Shown: positions 14,157 through 22,731, counted from the first letter of the stretch. The stretch is DNA of 64,000 bases from Pedococcus sp031456495 (GCF_031456495.1 NZ_JAVDUW010000003.1:752869-816868); one strand, 5' to 3'. Notes: a model not told the origin generated them from the letters alone. Made by a program: numbers and translations.

Positions 14157-14827
14157 CGGGTGGTCCCTCCTTCGGGTGCCGTGGGCTCGCGCCCCTGCTC
14201 GGTGTCTGTGTCGGTGTCTACGTCGGTGTCGGTCTCGTCTGCGCCGGTGCCCGCCGCTGGTGCCGGCGCCGGGTCCGGCGTCTCGGCGGCCTCGCTGCTG
14301 TGCCACCACAGCGCGGACTCGACCCGGTCGACGTCGGCGCGGTAGCGCGGGTGGAAGCCGGTCTCGTAGACGGCGCCGTCCTCGGCGCGCCACTGCAGGA
14401 CGAGCAGCCGGTTGGCGCCGAGGAACTTCCCGGCCATGCCCCGGTCGCGGCGCACGCTGACCAGGCGGCTGCCCGGCACGACGACCGTCGACTCGCCCTG
14501 GCGGTCGATCCGCACCAGCTGGTCGGGGTTTCCGCGGCTGACCGTGAGGGTCGCGCGGGACCGGTTGCCCAGGCCCTCGACGGCGACGCGCTCGAGCCGG
14601 CTCTCCGCGGTCGTCGTGCTGATGTACGTGCCCTCCACCACGAGGCTGTGCCCGCGCTGGTCGTCCAGGGCAGGGGCGGCCGGTGCCGCGTCCTCGGTGC
14701 GGTGCCGCTCGACGGCGATGACCGCCGAGGCGTTGCGCCGGCGCTTGCGCAGCCACGCGGCATACAGCAGGGCGTAGACCAGGCCGAGGGCCACGAGCAT
14801 GACCCCCACCGCCTGAAGTCGCGTCAC
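14153..14827 (-). CDS. PH-like membrane protein between pyrC and carA
   Basis: 224 residues, function unknown. Seen: a short N-terminus with one membrane helix (about residues 5-22, VGVMLVALGLVYALLYAAW), a positively charged RKRRR stop, then a beta-rich soluble domain (about 60-170) that looks like the pleckstrin-homology-fold domain annotated in actinobacterial proteins at this spot. A Pro/Ala/Thr/Asp tail (TDTDVDTDTDTEQ) ends it. It overlaps pyrC and carA by 4 bases on both sides, so it is translated with the pyr enzymes. Mycobacteria also have a membrane protein at this position. A role in tethering or sensing is conjecture. Confidence 0.85.
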   Translation of the reverse strand: MTRLQAVGVMLVALGLVYALLYAAWLRKRRRNASAVIAVERHRTEDAAPAAPALDDQRGHSLVVEGTYISTTTAESRLERVAVEGLGNRSRATLTVSRGNPDQLVRIDRQGESTVVVPGSRLVSVRRDRGMAGKFLGANRLLVLQWRAEDGAVYETGFHPRYRADVDRVESALWWHSSEAAETPDPAPAPAAGTGADETDTDVDTDTDTEQGREPTAPEGGTTR

Positions 14828-16113
14828 GCGAGGGCTCCCTTCTGGGCGGTGACCCGGCCGCGCAGGACGGTGGCGTGGACGGCACCCCGGAAGGTGCGCC
14901 CGTGCCACGGGTTGTTGCGCGACAGGGAGAGCGAGGCGCTCCGGTCGACGGTGACCTCGGCGGTCGGGTCGACGAGCGTGAGGTTGGCGGGCGACCCGGG
15001 CTCCAGCGGCCCGCCATGCCCGTCGAGCCCGGCGATGCGTGCCGGGTTGCCCGACATGACGCGGGCCACGCCGGCCCAGTCGAGCAGCCCCGACCCCACC
15101 ATCACGTCGGACACCACCGACAGGGCCGTCTCGAGGCCGAGCATGCCGAACGCCGCGTCGACGAAGGCGTGCTCCTTGTCGTGCCGGGCGTGCGGGGCGT
15201 GGTCGGTGGCCACGGCGTCGATGGTGCCGTCCGCGAGCGCCGCGCGCAGGGCGTCGACGTCCTCCTGCGGGCGCAGCGGCGGGTTGACCTTGTACACCGG
15301 GTCGTAGCCGGCGAGCAGGTCGGTCGTGAGCAGCAGGTGGTGCGGCGTCACCTCGGCGGTGACGTCGATGCCCTGCGCCTTGGCCCAGCGGACCACCTCC
15401 ACCGTCCCGGCGGTGGACACGTGGGCGACGTGGACGCGCGACCCGGTGTGCCGCGCCAGCATGACGTCGCGGGCGACGATGCTCTCCTCGGCGATGCCTG
15501 GCCACCCGGGCAGCCCGAGCCGGCCGGACAGCTCACCCTCGTGCGCGCAGGCCTGGCTGCTCGCGAGGTGCGGGTCCTGCGCGTGCTGCGAGACGACGCC
15601 GCCGAAGGCCCGGACGTACTCCAGGGCCCGGCGCATCACCCGCGAGTCGGCGACGCAGTGGCCGTCGTCGGAGAAGACGCGCACCGCGGCCCGGGACCGG
15701 TGCATGAGGCCGAGCTCGGCGAGCTCCTCGCCGGCCAGGCCCTTGGTGACGGCGCCGACGGGCACGACGTCGACGAGCCCGGCGGCCCGGCCGAGGTCGA
15801 GGATGCGCTCCGCCGCCTCGGCGGTGTCGGTCACGGGCGTGGTGTTGGCCATGGCCAGGACGGCGGTGTAGCCACCGACCGCTGCGGCGGCCGACCCGGA
15901 CGCGATCGTCTCGGCGTCCTCGCGGCCGGGCTCACGGAGGTGGGTGTGCAGGTCGACCAGGCCCGGCAGGGCGACCAGCCCGTCGGCATCGAGCACGTCC
16001 GCGCCCCTGGCGGAGCGGATCGAGCCGACCTGCGTCACGACGCCGTCCTCGACCAGCAGGTCCTGGGCTCCCTGTCCGAGCAGGTCGGCCCCGGTCACGA
16101 GCAGCGCGGGCAT
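14824..16113 (-). CDS. pyrC: dihydroorotase
   Basis: 429 residues, class I amidohydrolase cyclising carbamoyl-aspartate to dihydroorotate. Metal ligands are visible in DLHTHLREPG (54-63), in SQHAQDP and HVAHVSTAGT, and the catalytic Asp in AVATDHAPH. Start is ATG 16113, which shares a base with the pyrB stop (TGATG). Downstream it overlaps the PH-like gene by 4 bases. Intact and of normal length. Confidence 0.97.
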   Translation of the reverse strand: MPALLVTGADLLGQGAQDLLVEDGVVTQVGSIRSARGADVLDADGLVALPGLVDLHTHLREPGREDAETIASGSAAAAVGGYTAVLAMANTTPVTDTAEAAERILDLGRAAGLVDVVPVGAVTKGLAGEELAELGLMHRSRAAVRVFSDDGHCVADSRVMRRALEYVRAFGGVVSQHAQDPHLASSQACAHEGELSGRLGLPGWPGIAEESIVARDVMLARHTGSRVHVAHVSTAGTVEVVRWAKAQGIDVTAEVTPHHLLLTTDLLAGYDPVYKVNPPLRPQEDVDALRAALADGTIDAVATDHAPHARHDKEHAFVDAAFGMLGLETALSVVSDVMVGSGLLDWAGVARVMSGNPARIAGLDGHGGPLEPGSPANLTLVDPTAEVTVDRSASLSLSRNNPWHGRTFRGAVHATVLRGRVTAQKGALA

Positions 16114-17198
16114 CAGGCGTCCTCTCCTTCGCTTCCGGTGCCGGTCCCGGCACTCCTCGGCGCTGCGGTCCTCGCTCGTGCCTCGCTCGTGTCCTCGCGC
16201 TGTTCGTCGTTGCCGGCCAGCAGGTGGTAGAGCACGGACATCCGCACCGCCACCCCCGCGCTGACCTGGTCGAGCACGAGGCTCTGGGCGGCGTCGGCGG
16301 CGTCGGCCGCGATCTCCAGGCCGCGGTTCATCGGACCCGGATGGCAGATGACGGCGTCGGGGTTGGCTGCGGTGAGCGCGTCGAGCCGGGCGCGGGTCAG
16401 GCCGTAGCCGACGGTGTACTCGCGGGCCGTCGGGAAGAACCCACCGCTCATCCGCTCGCGCTGCACCCGCAGCATCATCACCGCGTCGGCCGTCGGAAGG
16501 ACTGCGTCGAGGTCGTGGCTGAGCGCGAACCCGTCCCGCTCCGACCAGGCCCGGATGCCGCTCGGCATCAGCGTCGGCGGTGCGACGAGGGTGACCTTCG
16601 CGCCCAGCGTTCGCAGGGTGATGAGGTTCGAGCGCACCACCCGCGAGTGGGTGAGGTCGCCGACGATCGCGACGTGCCGCCCCTCGAGGCTGCCGAGCCG
16701 GTGCTCCATCGTGTACGCGTCGAGCAGGGCCTGCGTCGGGTGCTCGTGGGTGCCGTCCCCGGCGTTGACGACGTGGGCGTCGACCCACTGGCTGACCTGG
16801 TGGGCGGCGCCGCTGGCGGAGTGCCGGATGACCAGGGCGTCCACACCCATGGCGGCCACGGTCATCACCGTGTCGCGCAGCGACTCGCCCTTGGAGGTCG
16901 AGGAGCCCTTGCCGCTGATGTTGATGACGTCCGCGGAGAGCCACTTGCCGGCGATCTCGAAGCTGCTGCGCGTCCGGGTGGAGTCCTCGAAGAAGAGGTT
17001 CACCACCGTGCGGCCGCGCAGGGTGGGGAGCTTCTTGACCTCGCGCTTCTGCACGGCGTGCATCTCGGCGGCGGTGTCGAGCAGCTCGCGCACCTGCTCG
17101 CGGCTCAGGTCGGCCGAGGACAGCAGGTGCCGGCGCGGGCGTGCCGTGGCGGCGCCGCCCGTCGTGGCGCTGCCCGCGGTCGTGGCGGTGGTGGTCAT
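16113..17198 (-). CDS. pyrB: aspartate carbamoyltransferase catalytic chain
   Basis: 361 residues; condenses carbamoyl phosphate with aspartate, the committed pyrimidine step. Carbamoyl-phosphate motif FFEDSTRTRSSFE (69-81, STRTR at 73-77), HPTQALLDAYTME, and LMLRVQRER-type loop (MMLRVQRERM) are intact. It is longer than usual (about 310) because of a Thr/Ala/Gly-rich start of about 22 residues and a low-complexity tail of about 30 after the last helix (LLAGNDEQRED...). Start ATG 17198 overlaps pyrR by 4 bases. No pyrI regulatory chain is nearby. Confidence 0.97.
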   Translation of the reverse strand: MTTTATTAGSATTGGAATARPRRHLLSSADLSREQVRELLDTAAEMHAVQKREVKKLPTLRGRTVVNLFFEDSTRTRSSFEIAGKWLSADVINISGKGSSTSKGESLRDTVMTVAAMGVDALVIRHSASGAAHQVSQWVDAHVVNAGDGTHEHPTQALLDAYTMEHRLGSLEGRHVAIVGDLTHSRVVRSNLITLRTLGAKVTLVAPPTLMPSGIRAWSERDGFALSHDLDAVLPTADAVMMLRVQRERMSGGFFPTAREYTVGYGLTRARLDALTAANPDAVICHPGPMNRGLEIAADAADAAQSLVLDQVSAGVAVRMSVLYHLLAGNDEQREDTSEARARTAAPRSAGTGTGSEGEDA

Positions 17199-17833
17199 CG
17201 GGGCTCCCCTCCGGCGATGGTGACCTGGTCCTCGACGCCGTCCGGCTCGGCGAGCCGGACCCGGACCTTCTCGCTGCTCGAGGTGGGCAGGTTCTTGCCG
17301 ACGTGGTCGGCGCGGATCGGCAGCTCGCGGTGGCCGCGGTCGACGAGCACGGCGAGCCGGACGACCCGCGGGCGGCCCAGGTCCGAGAGGGCGTCGAGAG
17401 CGGCCCGCACGGTGCGGCCCGAGTACAGGACGTCGTCGACCAGTACGACGACCTTGTCGTCGATGCCCGTGGCCGGGATGTCGGTGTGCATCGGGCTGCG
17501 GGTCGGCTGCCGGCGCAGGTCGTCGCGGTGCATGGTGACGTCGAGCGCGCCGACCGCGACCGGGACGCCCTCGACCTCCTCGATGAGGGCCGCGAGCCGG
17601 TGGGCCAGCACCACGCCGCGGGTGGGGATGCCCAGCACGACGAGGTCGGCGGCACCCTTGTTGCGCTCGAGGATCTCGTGGGCGACGCGGCGCAGCACCC
17701 GGGAGACGTCGGCGGCGCTCATCACCGAGCGCTCGTCCGCAGCAGGGCTGGGGGAACCGGGTGCCGGAGGAGTGGCGGAGCCGGCGGGAGCGGAGGGCTC
17801 GACCGCGGCGGGTACAGCTGAGTCTGGACGCAT
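17195..17833 (-). CDS. pyrR: PyrR, bifunctional pyr regulator / uracil phosphoribosyltransferase
   Basis: 212 residues, first gene of the pyr operon. The PRPP-binding loop VVLVDDVLYSGRT is at about 129-141, with TRGVVLAHRLA and LVDRGHRELPIRADHVGKN also conserved. UMP-bound PyrR binds the pyr mRNA and lowers expression. The first 36 residues are a Pro/Ala/Ser-rich extension; an inner ATG (M38) would give the normal length, but only the ATG at 17833 has a GGAGG site (13 bases upstream), so I kept the longer start. The matching RNA loop lies right before it. Confidence 0.93.
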   Translation of the reverse strand: MRPDSAVPAAVEPSAPAGSATPPAPGSPSPAADERSVMSAADVSRVLRRVAHEILERNKGAADLVVLGIPTRGVVLAHRLAALIEEVEGVPVAVGALDVTMHRDDLRRQPTRSPMHTDIPATGIDDKVVVLVDDVLYSGRTVRAALDALSDLGRPRVVRLAVLVDRGHRELPIRADHVGKNLPTSSSEKVRVRLAEPDGVEDQVTIAGGEPR

Positions 17834-17846
17834 GACGGCGTCTGGA

Positions 17847-17875
17847 CCTCCTTCCCTGCCTCACGGGACAGGTCG
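17847..17875 (-). promoter_or_regulatory. PyrR-binding RNA loop overlapping the pyrR ribosome binding site
   Basis: On the minus strand the leader reads ...UGUCCCGUGAGGCAGGGAAGG..., which fits the PyrR anti-antiterminator core (UCC-NGNGA-GGC...AAGG, as in Bacillus pyr leaders). The UCCCGUGAGGCAGGGA part can form a short stem-loop, and the GGAGG ribosome binding site (17847-17851) is its immediate 3' flank. No terminator follows, so control is most likely translational: PyrR-UMP would hide the binding site, as shown for Mycobacterium smegmatis. Confidence 0.72.
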
Positions 17876-17999
17876 TTAAAGGATGTCGTTCGGGAGCAAC
17901 TGTAACGGGTCGGCTCGTGGAGGTGCGACGCGGCCCACCAGCAGGTAGGACCGAGGGGGTCCCGACCGGGACCTCGAGTCGACACCGACAGGAGAGACG

Positions 18000-18875
18000 A
18001 TGACGAGCACCCCGACCGTCGCCGTGCTGGGCACGGGCATCATGGGCGCAGGGATGGCCCGCAGCCTGCGCCGCGCCGACCTGCCCGTCCGCGTGTGGAA
18101 CCGCAGCCGGGACAAGGCCGAGCCGCTCGCGCAGGCCGGTGCCACCGTCAGCGACACCGCGGCCGAGGCCGTCGACGGTGCCGACGTCGTGGTCACCATG
18201 CTCTACGACCACGAGGCCGTCCGGTCGACGGTCGAGCAGTGCGCCGACGCGTTCGGGTCGGACACGGTCTGGCTGCAGGCGTCGACCGTCGGGGTCGCGG
18301 GCACCGAGGCGCTCGCGTCCCTCGCCGCCGGGCGGGGCATCGCGTTCCTCGACGCGCCGGTGCTTGGGACGAAGGACCCGGCCGAGAAGGGCGCCCTGGT
18401 CGTCCTGGTCTCCGGCGACCGGTCGCTGGCCGACCGCGTGCAGCCGGTGCTCGACGCCGTCGGCTCACGGACCATGTGGGTCGGCGACGAGGCCGGCGCG
18501 GCGAGCCGGCTCAAGCTGGCGGTCAACTCGTGGGTCGCGACGATCAACGCCGGCGTCGGCCAGGCGCTGGCCCTGGCCGAGGGGCTGGGCGTCGACCCCC
18601 GGCTGTTCCTCGAGGCGATCGGCGGCGGCCCCACGGACACGCCCTACGCCCAGCTCAAGGGCGGCCTCGTCCTCGAGCGCGCCTACTCCCCCGCGTTCGC
18701 CGTCGACAACGTCTCCAAGGACGTCGGGCTCATGGTGGAGGCGGCGACGCAGGCAGGGGTGGACACGCGCGTGCTCGAGGCGCTGGCCGCGGCCTACGCG
18801 CGCGCCTCCGAGCAGGGGCACGGCGGGGACGACATGGCGGCGGTCGCCGAGGTGTTCCGCGTGCACCGGGACTGA
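18000..18875 (+). CDS. NAD(P)-dependent oxidoreductase, 3-hydroxyisobutyrate dehydrogenase family
   Basis: 291 residues from an ATG preceded by AGGAGA. Rossmann dinucleotide motif AVLGTGIMGAGMA (8-20), substrate loop LDAPVLGTKDPAEKG, and the catalytic Lys segment KLAVNSWVATINAG are present, followed by the all-helical C-terminal domain. The family includes 3-hydroxyisobutyrate dehydrogenase, tartronate semialdehyde reductase and imine reductases; which one cannot be told. It is transcribed away from pyrR across a 166-base divergent gap and stands alone. Confidence 0.9.
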   Translation: MTSTPTVAVLGTGIMGAGMARSLRRADLPVRVWNRSRDKAEPLAQAGATVSDTAAEAVDGADVVVTMLYDHEAVRSTVEQCADAFGSDTVWLQASTVGVAGTEALASLAAGRGIAFLDAPVLGTKDPAEKGALVVLVSGDRSLADRVQPVLDAVGSRTMWVGDEAGAASRLKLAVNSWVATINAGVGQALALAEGLGVDPRLFLEAIGGGPTDTPYAQLKGGLVLERAYSPAFAVDNVSKDVGLMVEAATQAGVDTRVLEALAAAYARASEQGHGGDDMAAVAEVFRVHRD

Positions 18876-19026
18876 CGGGGTGGCCCGTGGCGCGTAGTCC
18901 TTCGGCATGATGACGCGCCGCGGGCGCACGAGGACCGTGTGACGTGGACTGCCCGCGGTGAAGGGTCACGAGCGATCCGTCAGGGGGTCGCACCCCGTGG
19001 CCCCGCTCACCCCCAGGAGCACCACC

Positions 19027-19977
19027 ATGCACAGGATCGGACTGCTGCGACGCCTGGCCCTCGCCGTCGCCGGAACCACTGCCCTCGCCATCCCCGTCGC
19101 CCTCGCCCCGTCGGCCTCCGCCCAGACCACCCCGGTCACCTGGCACGTCCGGGTGGGAGCCGAGTCGCCCGACATGGCCGTCAGCGCGATGGCCTTCCTG
19201 CCCAAGGAGGTCTGGGTCGACGCCGGCGACACGGTCCACTGGACCGCCGGCAGCGCCGAGCCGCACACGGTCACCTTCCTCGCGCCGGGCGCGTCGCTGA
19301 CCCCGTTCAACCCCTTCGACCCCACGCAGGTCAGCAGGCAGGGCGGCACGACGGAGGACGGCACGGCATACACGAACTCGGGGATCATGGCGACGCAGCC
19401 GATCTTCACGTTCACCGACCCGGCCACCAGCTACGACCTGACCTTCCCGACGGTCGGGAGCTACACCTACTACTGCCTCGTGCACGGCGAGATGATGTCG
19501 GGCACGGTCCACGTGCGGGCGGCGGGCACGCCCTACCCGTACACGCAGCAGGACTACAACCGGGTCGGGAACGCCGAGGCTGCGGCGGACCTCGCCGCGG
19601 GCCGCGACGCCTGGCGGGCGTCGAAGCAGGCGCACGCGACCACCGGCCACTCGGTCGAGGTCGGCATCGACGGTGACGGGTTCTCCGTGATGCGGTTCGT
19701 GCGCGACCACGTCGTCGTCCACGTGGGTGACACCGTCTCGTTCACCACCATGGGCGAGGCACCGCACACCGTCACGTTCGGGCAGGAGCCGCCCATCCCG
19801 GCCTTGTTCGGGCCCTCGGGCGACCCCGCGCACTTCGCCGGCGGCGACCTGAACAGCGGCCTGCTCGCACCGGGCGTCCCGTTCTCCGTGACCTTCACGG
19901 CGACGGGCACCTTCCACTACATCTGCGCCATCCACGACGGGATGGGCATGGTCGGGGACGTCCTCGTCGAGCCCTGA
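19027..19977 (+). CDS. secreted two-domain cupredoxin (plastocyanin-like) protein
   Basis: 316 residues. A signal peptide (RR then a hydrophobic core, cleavage near ASA at residues 30-32) shows export. Two copies of a plastocyanin/azurin-type domain follow. Each keeps a type-1 copper set: His80, Cys150, His153, Met156 in the first; His247, Cys300, His303, Met306 in the second (pattern H...CxxHxxM). No lipobox, membrane anchor or LPXTG is seen. The ATG at 19027 has AGGAG in front; an upstream GTG at 18958 was rejected. Likely an extracytoplasmic electron carrier or copper-binding protein; no partner oxidase or copper gene is adjacent. Confidence 0.88.
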   Translation: MHRIGLLRRLALAVAGTTALAIPVALAPSASAQTTPVTWHVRVGAESPDMAVSAMAFLPKEVWVDAGDTVHWTAGSAEPHTVTFLAPGASLTPFNPFDPTQVSRQGGTTEDGTAYTNSGIMATQPIFTFTDPATSYDLTFPTVGSYTYYCLVHGEMMSGTVHVRAAGTPYPYTQQDYNRVGNAEAAADLAAGRDAWRASKQAHATTGHSVEVGIDGDGFSVMRFVRDHVVVHVGDTVSFTTMGEAPHTVTFGQEPPIPALFGPSGDPAHFAGGDLNSGLLAPGVPFSVTFTATGTFHYICAIHDGMGMVGDVLVEP

Positions 19978-20010
19978 CCGGCCCGGCGGACGGGCCTGCC
20001 GCGGCCGGTC
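19976..20010. terminator. inverted repeat between convergent genes
   Basis: GACCGGCC at 19976-19983 pairs with GGCCGGTC at 20003-20010, with a 19-base GC-rich loop containing a second short repeat. It lies just after the cupredoxin stop and before the end of the converging acetyltransferase, so it may end both transcripts. No U-tract. Confidence 0.5.
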
Positions 20011-20015
20011 GGGGC

Positions 20016-20555
20016 TCAGCCCAGGTGGCGCACCATCGCCACCCGGCGACCGGACTGCGGCAGCCCGATCCGCTCCTCGGCGTCGAGCATCGGCGCCATC
20101 CACGCGGGTTCGGGCACCAGCTCGGTGAAGCCGAGGCGGGCGTACAACGGCCCGTTCCAGGCGATGTCGGCGAAGGTCCGCAGCGTGACGCGGTCGAAGC
20201 CCCTGGCCGCGGCCTCGGCGCACACCGCCTCCACCAGGGCGGTGCCGATCCCCCGGCGGCCGTGGTCCGGGTGGACGGCCAGCTGCTCGAGGTGCGCCTT
20301 CACACCATGCGGTGCGTCGCCTGCCAGCACCAGCACGTGGGCGAACCCGACGACCGGGTCGCCGGCCACGAGCAGGAACCCCGGCTCGGCGGCCCGGGCC
20401 GCACCGCTGGGCGGCTCGCCCCACAGGCTGGTGTCCACGACAGGGTCGAACAGTCGGTCCGCGGCGGACTCCACCGCGGCCAGCTGCGGCAGGTCGGTGG
20501 CGGTCGCCGGCCGCACGGCACACCGGCTCGCGCGGTGCCCGGCATCGCCCGTCAC
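20016..20555 (-). CDS. GNAT family N-acetyltransferase
   Basis: 179 residues from GTG 20555, seven bases after the nusB stop. The acetyl-CoA site is visible: LEQLAVHPDHGRRGIGTALV (motif A, Q/RxxGxG/A-like RRGIGTA), followed by VTLRTFADIAWNGPLYARLGF (motif B). The substrate is unknown. A longer frame running back into nusB was rejected for lack of similarity. It ends the efp-nusB transcript. Confidence 0.88.
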   Translation of the reverse strand: MTGDAGHRASRCAVRPATATDLPQLAAVESAADRLFDPVVDTSLWGEPPSGAARAAEPGFLLVAGDPVVGFAHVLVLAGDAPHGVKAHLEQLAVHPDHGRRGIGTALVEAVCAEAAARGFDRVTLRTFADIAWNGPLYARLGFTELVPEPAWMAPMLDAEERIGLPQSGRRVAMVRHLG

Positions 20556-20562
20556 GGCAGGC

Positions 20563-20976
20563 TCAGGCGAGGGTGGGCTTGACCTCGGCCAGCCGGCCGA
20601 GCAGGCCGTTGACGAACTTGGGGCTGTCGTCGGTCGAGAGGCTGGTCGCGAGCTCGACGGCCTCGGAGATCGCCACGCCCTCGGGGACGTCGTCGCCGTA
20701 GAGCACCTCGAAGGCACCGAGCCGCAGGATCGCGCGGTCGACGCTCGGCATGCGCTCGAGCGACCAGCCCTGCGAGTACGTCGTCAGCAGCTCGTTGATG
20801 TCGGTCCAGTGGGCGACGACACCCTCGACGAGGTCGGCGGTGTACTGGTTGAGCGGCGCCTCGGTGACCGGCTTCGCGAGCCGCTCGGCGAGCAGGTCGC
20901 GGGCGTTGAGCCCGCGCTGCTCGGCCTCGAAGAGGATGTCGACGGCGCGCTTGCGCGCCTTGGAGCGAGCAGCCAC
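20563..20976 (-). CDS. nusB: transcription antitermination factor NusB
   Basis: 137 residues from GTG 20976. All-helical RNA-binding protein that joins NusE (S10) on boxA of rRNA leaders. Seen: ARSKARKRAVDILFEAEQRG at the N-terminus, LEGV-like VEGVVAHWTDINELL, and the conserved C-terminal VAISEAVELATSLSTDDSPK then FVNGLLG. It starts one base after the efp stop, as in mycobacteria (efp-nusB). Confidence 0.97.
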   Translation of the reverse strand: MAARSKARKRAVDILFEAEQRGLNARDLLAERLAKPVTEAPLNQYTADLVEGVVAHWTDINELLTTYSQGWSLERMPSVDRAILRLGAFEVLYGDDVPEGVAISEAVELATSLSTDDSPKFVNGLLGRLAEVKPTLA

Positions 20977-20977
20977 C

Positions 20978-21538
20978 TCAGCTCACGCGGCCGAGGTACG
21001 AGCCGTCGCGGGTGTCGACCTTGACCTTGGTGCCCTGCTCGAGGAACAGGGGGACGTTGATCGTCGCGCCGGTCTCGAGGGTGGCCGGCTTGGTGCCGCC
21101 GGTTGAGCGGTCTCCCTGCAGGCCCGGCTCGGTGTAGGTGATCTCGAGGACGACCGAGGCAGGGAGCTCGACGTAGAGCACGGTGCCGTCGTGGGTGGCG
21201 ACCTGGGCGACCTGGTTCTCGAGCAGGTAGTTCGCGACGTCGCCGACCGTGGCCTCGGGGATGTGGATCTGGTCGTAGGTGTCGCCGTCCATGAAGACGA
21301 AGTCGCTGCCGTCCTTGTACAGGTACTGCATGTCGCGACGGTCGACGTTCGCGGTCTCGACCTTGACGCCCGCGTTGAACGTCCGGTCGACGACCTTGCC
21401 GGACAGGACGTTCTTGAGCTTCGTGCGCACGAACGCCGGGCCCTTGCCGGGCTTGACGTGCTGGAACTCCACGACGGACCAGAGCTGGCCCTCGATGTTG
21501 AGCACCATGCCGTTCTTGAGGTCGTTGGTCGATGCCAC
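20978..21538 (-). CDS. efp: elongation factor P
   Basis: 186 residues, normal length, from GTG 21538 (MASTNDLKNGMVL). It rescues ribosomes stalled at polyproline. The loop HVKPGKGPAF (about 27-36) carries Lys32 at the tip that reaches the peptidyl-transferase centre. Three beta-barrel domains are recognisable, ending in the conserved IKVDTRDGSYLGRVS-like segment (KVKVDTRDGSYLGRVS). No epmA/earP modification gene is in view. It heads the efp-nusB-GNAT transcript. Confidence 0.98.
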   Translation of the reverse strand: MASTNDLKNGMVLNIEGQLWSVVEFQHVKPGKGPAFVRTKLKNVLSGKVVDRTFNAGVKVETANVDRRDMQYLYKDGSDFVFMDGDTYDQIHIPEATVGDVANYLLENQVAQVATHDGTVLYVELPASVVLEITYTEPGLQGDRSTGGTKPATLETGATINVPLFLEQGTKVKVDTRDGSYLGRVS

Positions 21539-21713
21539 GGGGAAGTCGCTTTCTCGTCGGTGGGCGCGGGCCGGTGGGCGCCGCCGCCGGTCTCGGTGTG
21601 CCGCGTGGCTCGGCGCGCGCGGCAGTCCCGGAAGTTCGGGGTGGGGATCGGCGGACAGTCTAGCCGCCGGGCCCGTCCTGCCCCGAATCGCCGTGCTGCC
21701 TAGGGTGGGGTCC

Positions 21714-22694
21714 GTGACCAGCAGCGACGACACCCGCACCACCGACGCCCCGATGACGTACCGGCCCCTCGGTGACAGCGGGCTCGTCGTGAGCAGCCTC
21801 GGCCTGGGCTGCAACGCCTTCGGCCGGCGGGTCGACCAGGACGGGGTGGCGGCGCTGCTGAGGGCGTCCCGGGACGTCGGGCTGACGCTGCTCGACACCG
21901 CCGACATCTACGGCGGCCGGCCCGGGCAGAGCGAGTCGATGCTCGGCGAGGCCCTGCAGGGACAGCGCGACGAGTTCGTGCTGGCGACCAAGTTCGGGAT
22001 GGACATGCAGGGTGCCAACGGCGAGGACTTCGGCGTGCGCGGGTCGCGCCGGTACGTCCGCCGCGCCGTGGAGGCCAGCCTGCGCCGGCTGCGGACCGAC
22101 CACATCGACCTGTACCAGCTGCACCGGCCGGACCCGGTGACGCCGCTGGAGGAGACCCTCGAGGCGCTGACCGACCTCGTCCGCGAGGGCAAGGTCCTCT
22201 ACATCGGGTGCTCGAACTTCGACGGCTGGCAGGTGGCGGATGCCGCGTGGACGTCGCAGACCGCCGGGCTGGCGTCGTTCGTCTCGGTGCAGAACGAGTA
22301 CAACCTGCTCGACCGCGAGATCGAGGCCGAGGTGGTGCCGGCGTGCGAGCGGTTCGGCCTGGGCATCCTGCCGTTCTTCCCGCTCGCGCACGGGCTGCTC
22401 ACGGGCAAGTACCGCCGGGGCGAGGAGGCACCGGCGGGGTCGCGCGCAGCCTTGGAGTCGGACCGCGCCGGCTGGCTTGCCGACGCCGACTGGGACCGGA
22501 TCGAGGGGCTCGACCGCTTCGCCGCCGAGCGCGACCTCGAGCTGCTGGACGTCGCCATGGGCGGGCTCGCCGCGCAGCCGGCCGTCGCGTCGGTCATCGC
22601 CGGTGCGACGCGCCCCGAGCAGGTGGTGCGCAACGCCCGGGCCGTCGCGTGGGAGCCGACGACAGCCGACCTCGCCGAGCTCGACCAGCTCTGA
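21714..22694 (+). CDS. aldo/keto reductase
   Basis: 326 residues from GTG 21714; a shorter start at ATG 21753 (MTYRPLGDSG) is also plausible and matches the family start better. NADPH-dependent TIM-barrel reductase. Seen: GLGCNAFGRRV, the catalytic Asp/Tyr segment LLDTADIYGGRPGQSE, Lys in VLATKFG, and His in IDLYQLHRPDP. The C-terminal cofactor segment (SVIAGATRPEQVVRNA) is intact. It resembles the Kv-beta/YhdN-type subfamily; the natural substrate is unknown. Divergent from efp. Confidence 0.93.
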   Translation: MTSSDDTRTTDAPMTYRPLGDSGLVVSSLGLGCNAFGRRVDQDGVAALLRASRDVGLTLLDTADIYGGRPGQSESMLGEALQGQRDEFVLATKFGMDMQGANGEDFGVRGSRRYVRRAVEASLRRLRTDHIDLYQLHRPDPVTPLEETLEALTDLVREGKVLYIGCSNFDGWQVADAAWTSQTAGLASFVSVQNEYNLLDREIEAEVVPACERFGLGILPFFPLAHGLLTGKYRRGEEAPAGSRAALESDRAGWLADADWDRIEGLDRFAAERDLELLDVAMGGLAAQPAVASVIAGATRPEQVVRNARAVAWEPTTADLAELDQL

Positions 22695-22702
22695 CCGCCG
22701 GG

Positions 22703-22723
22703 ACCGACCCCGATGCGGTCGGT
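22703..22723. terminator. hairpin after the aldo/keto reductase gene
   Basis: ACCGACC (22703-22709) and GGTCGGT (22717-22723) form a perfect 7-base stem with a 7-base loop, nine bases after the reductase stop and before the end of a converging small gene. No U-tract. It could serve both directions. Confidence 0.45.
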
Positions 22724-22731
22724 GGCGACGC

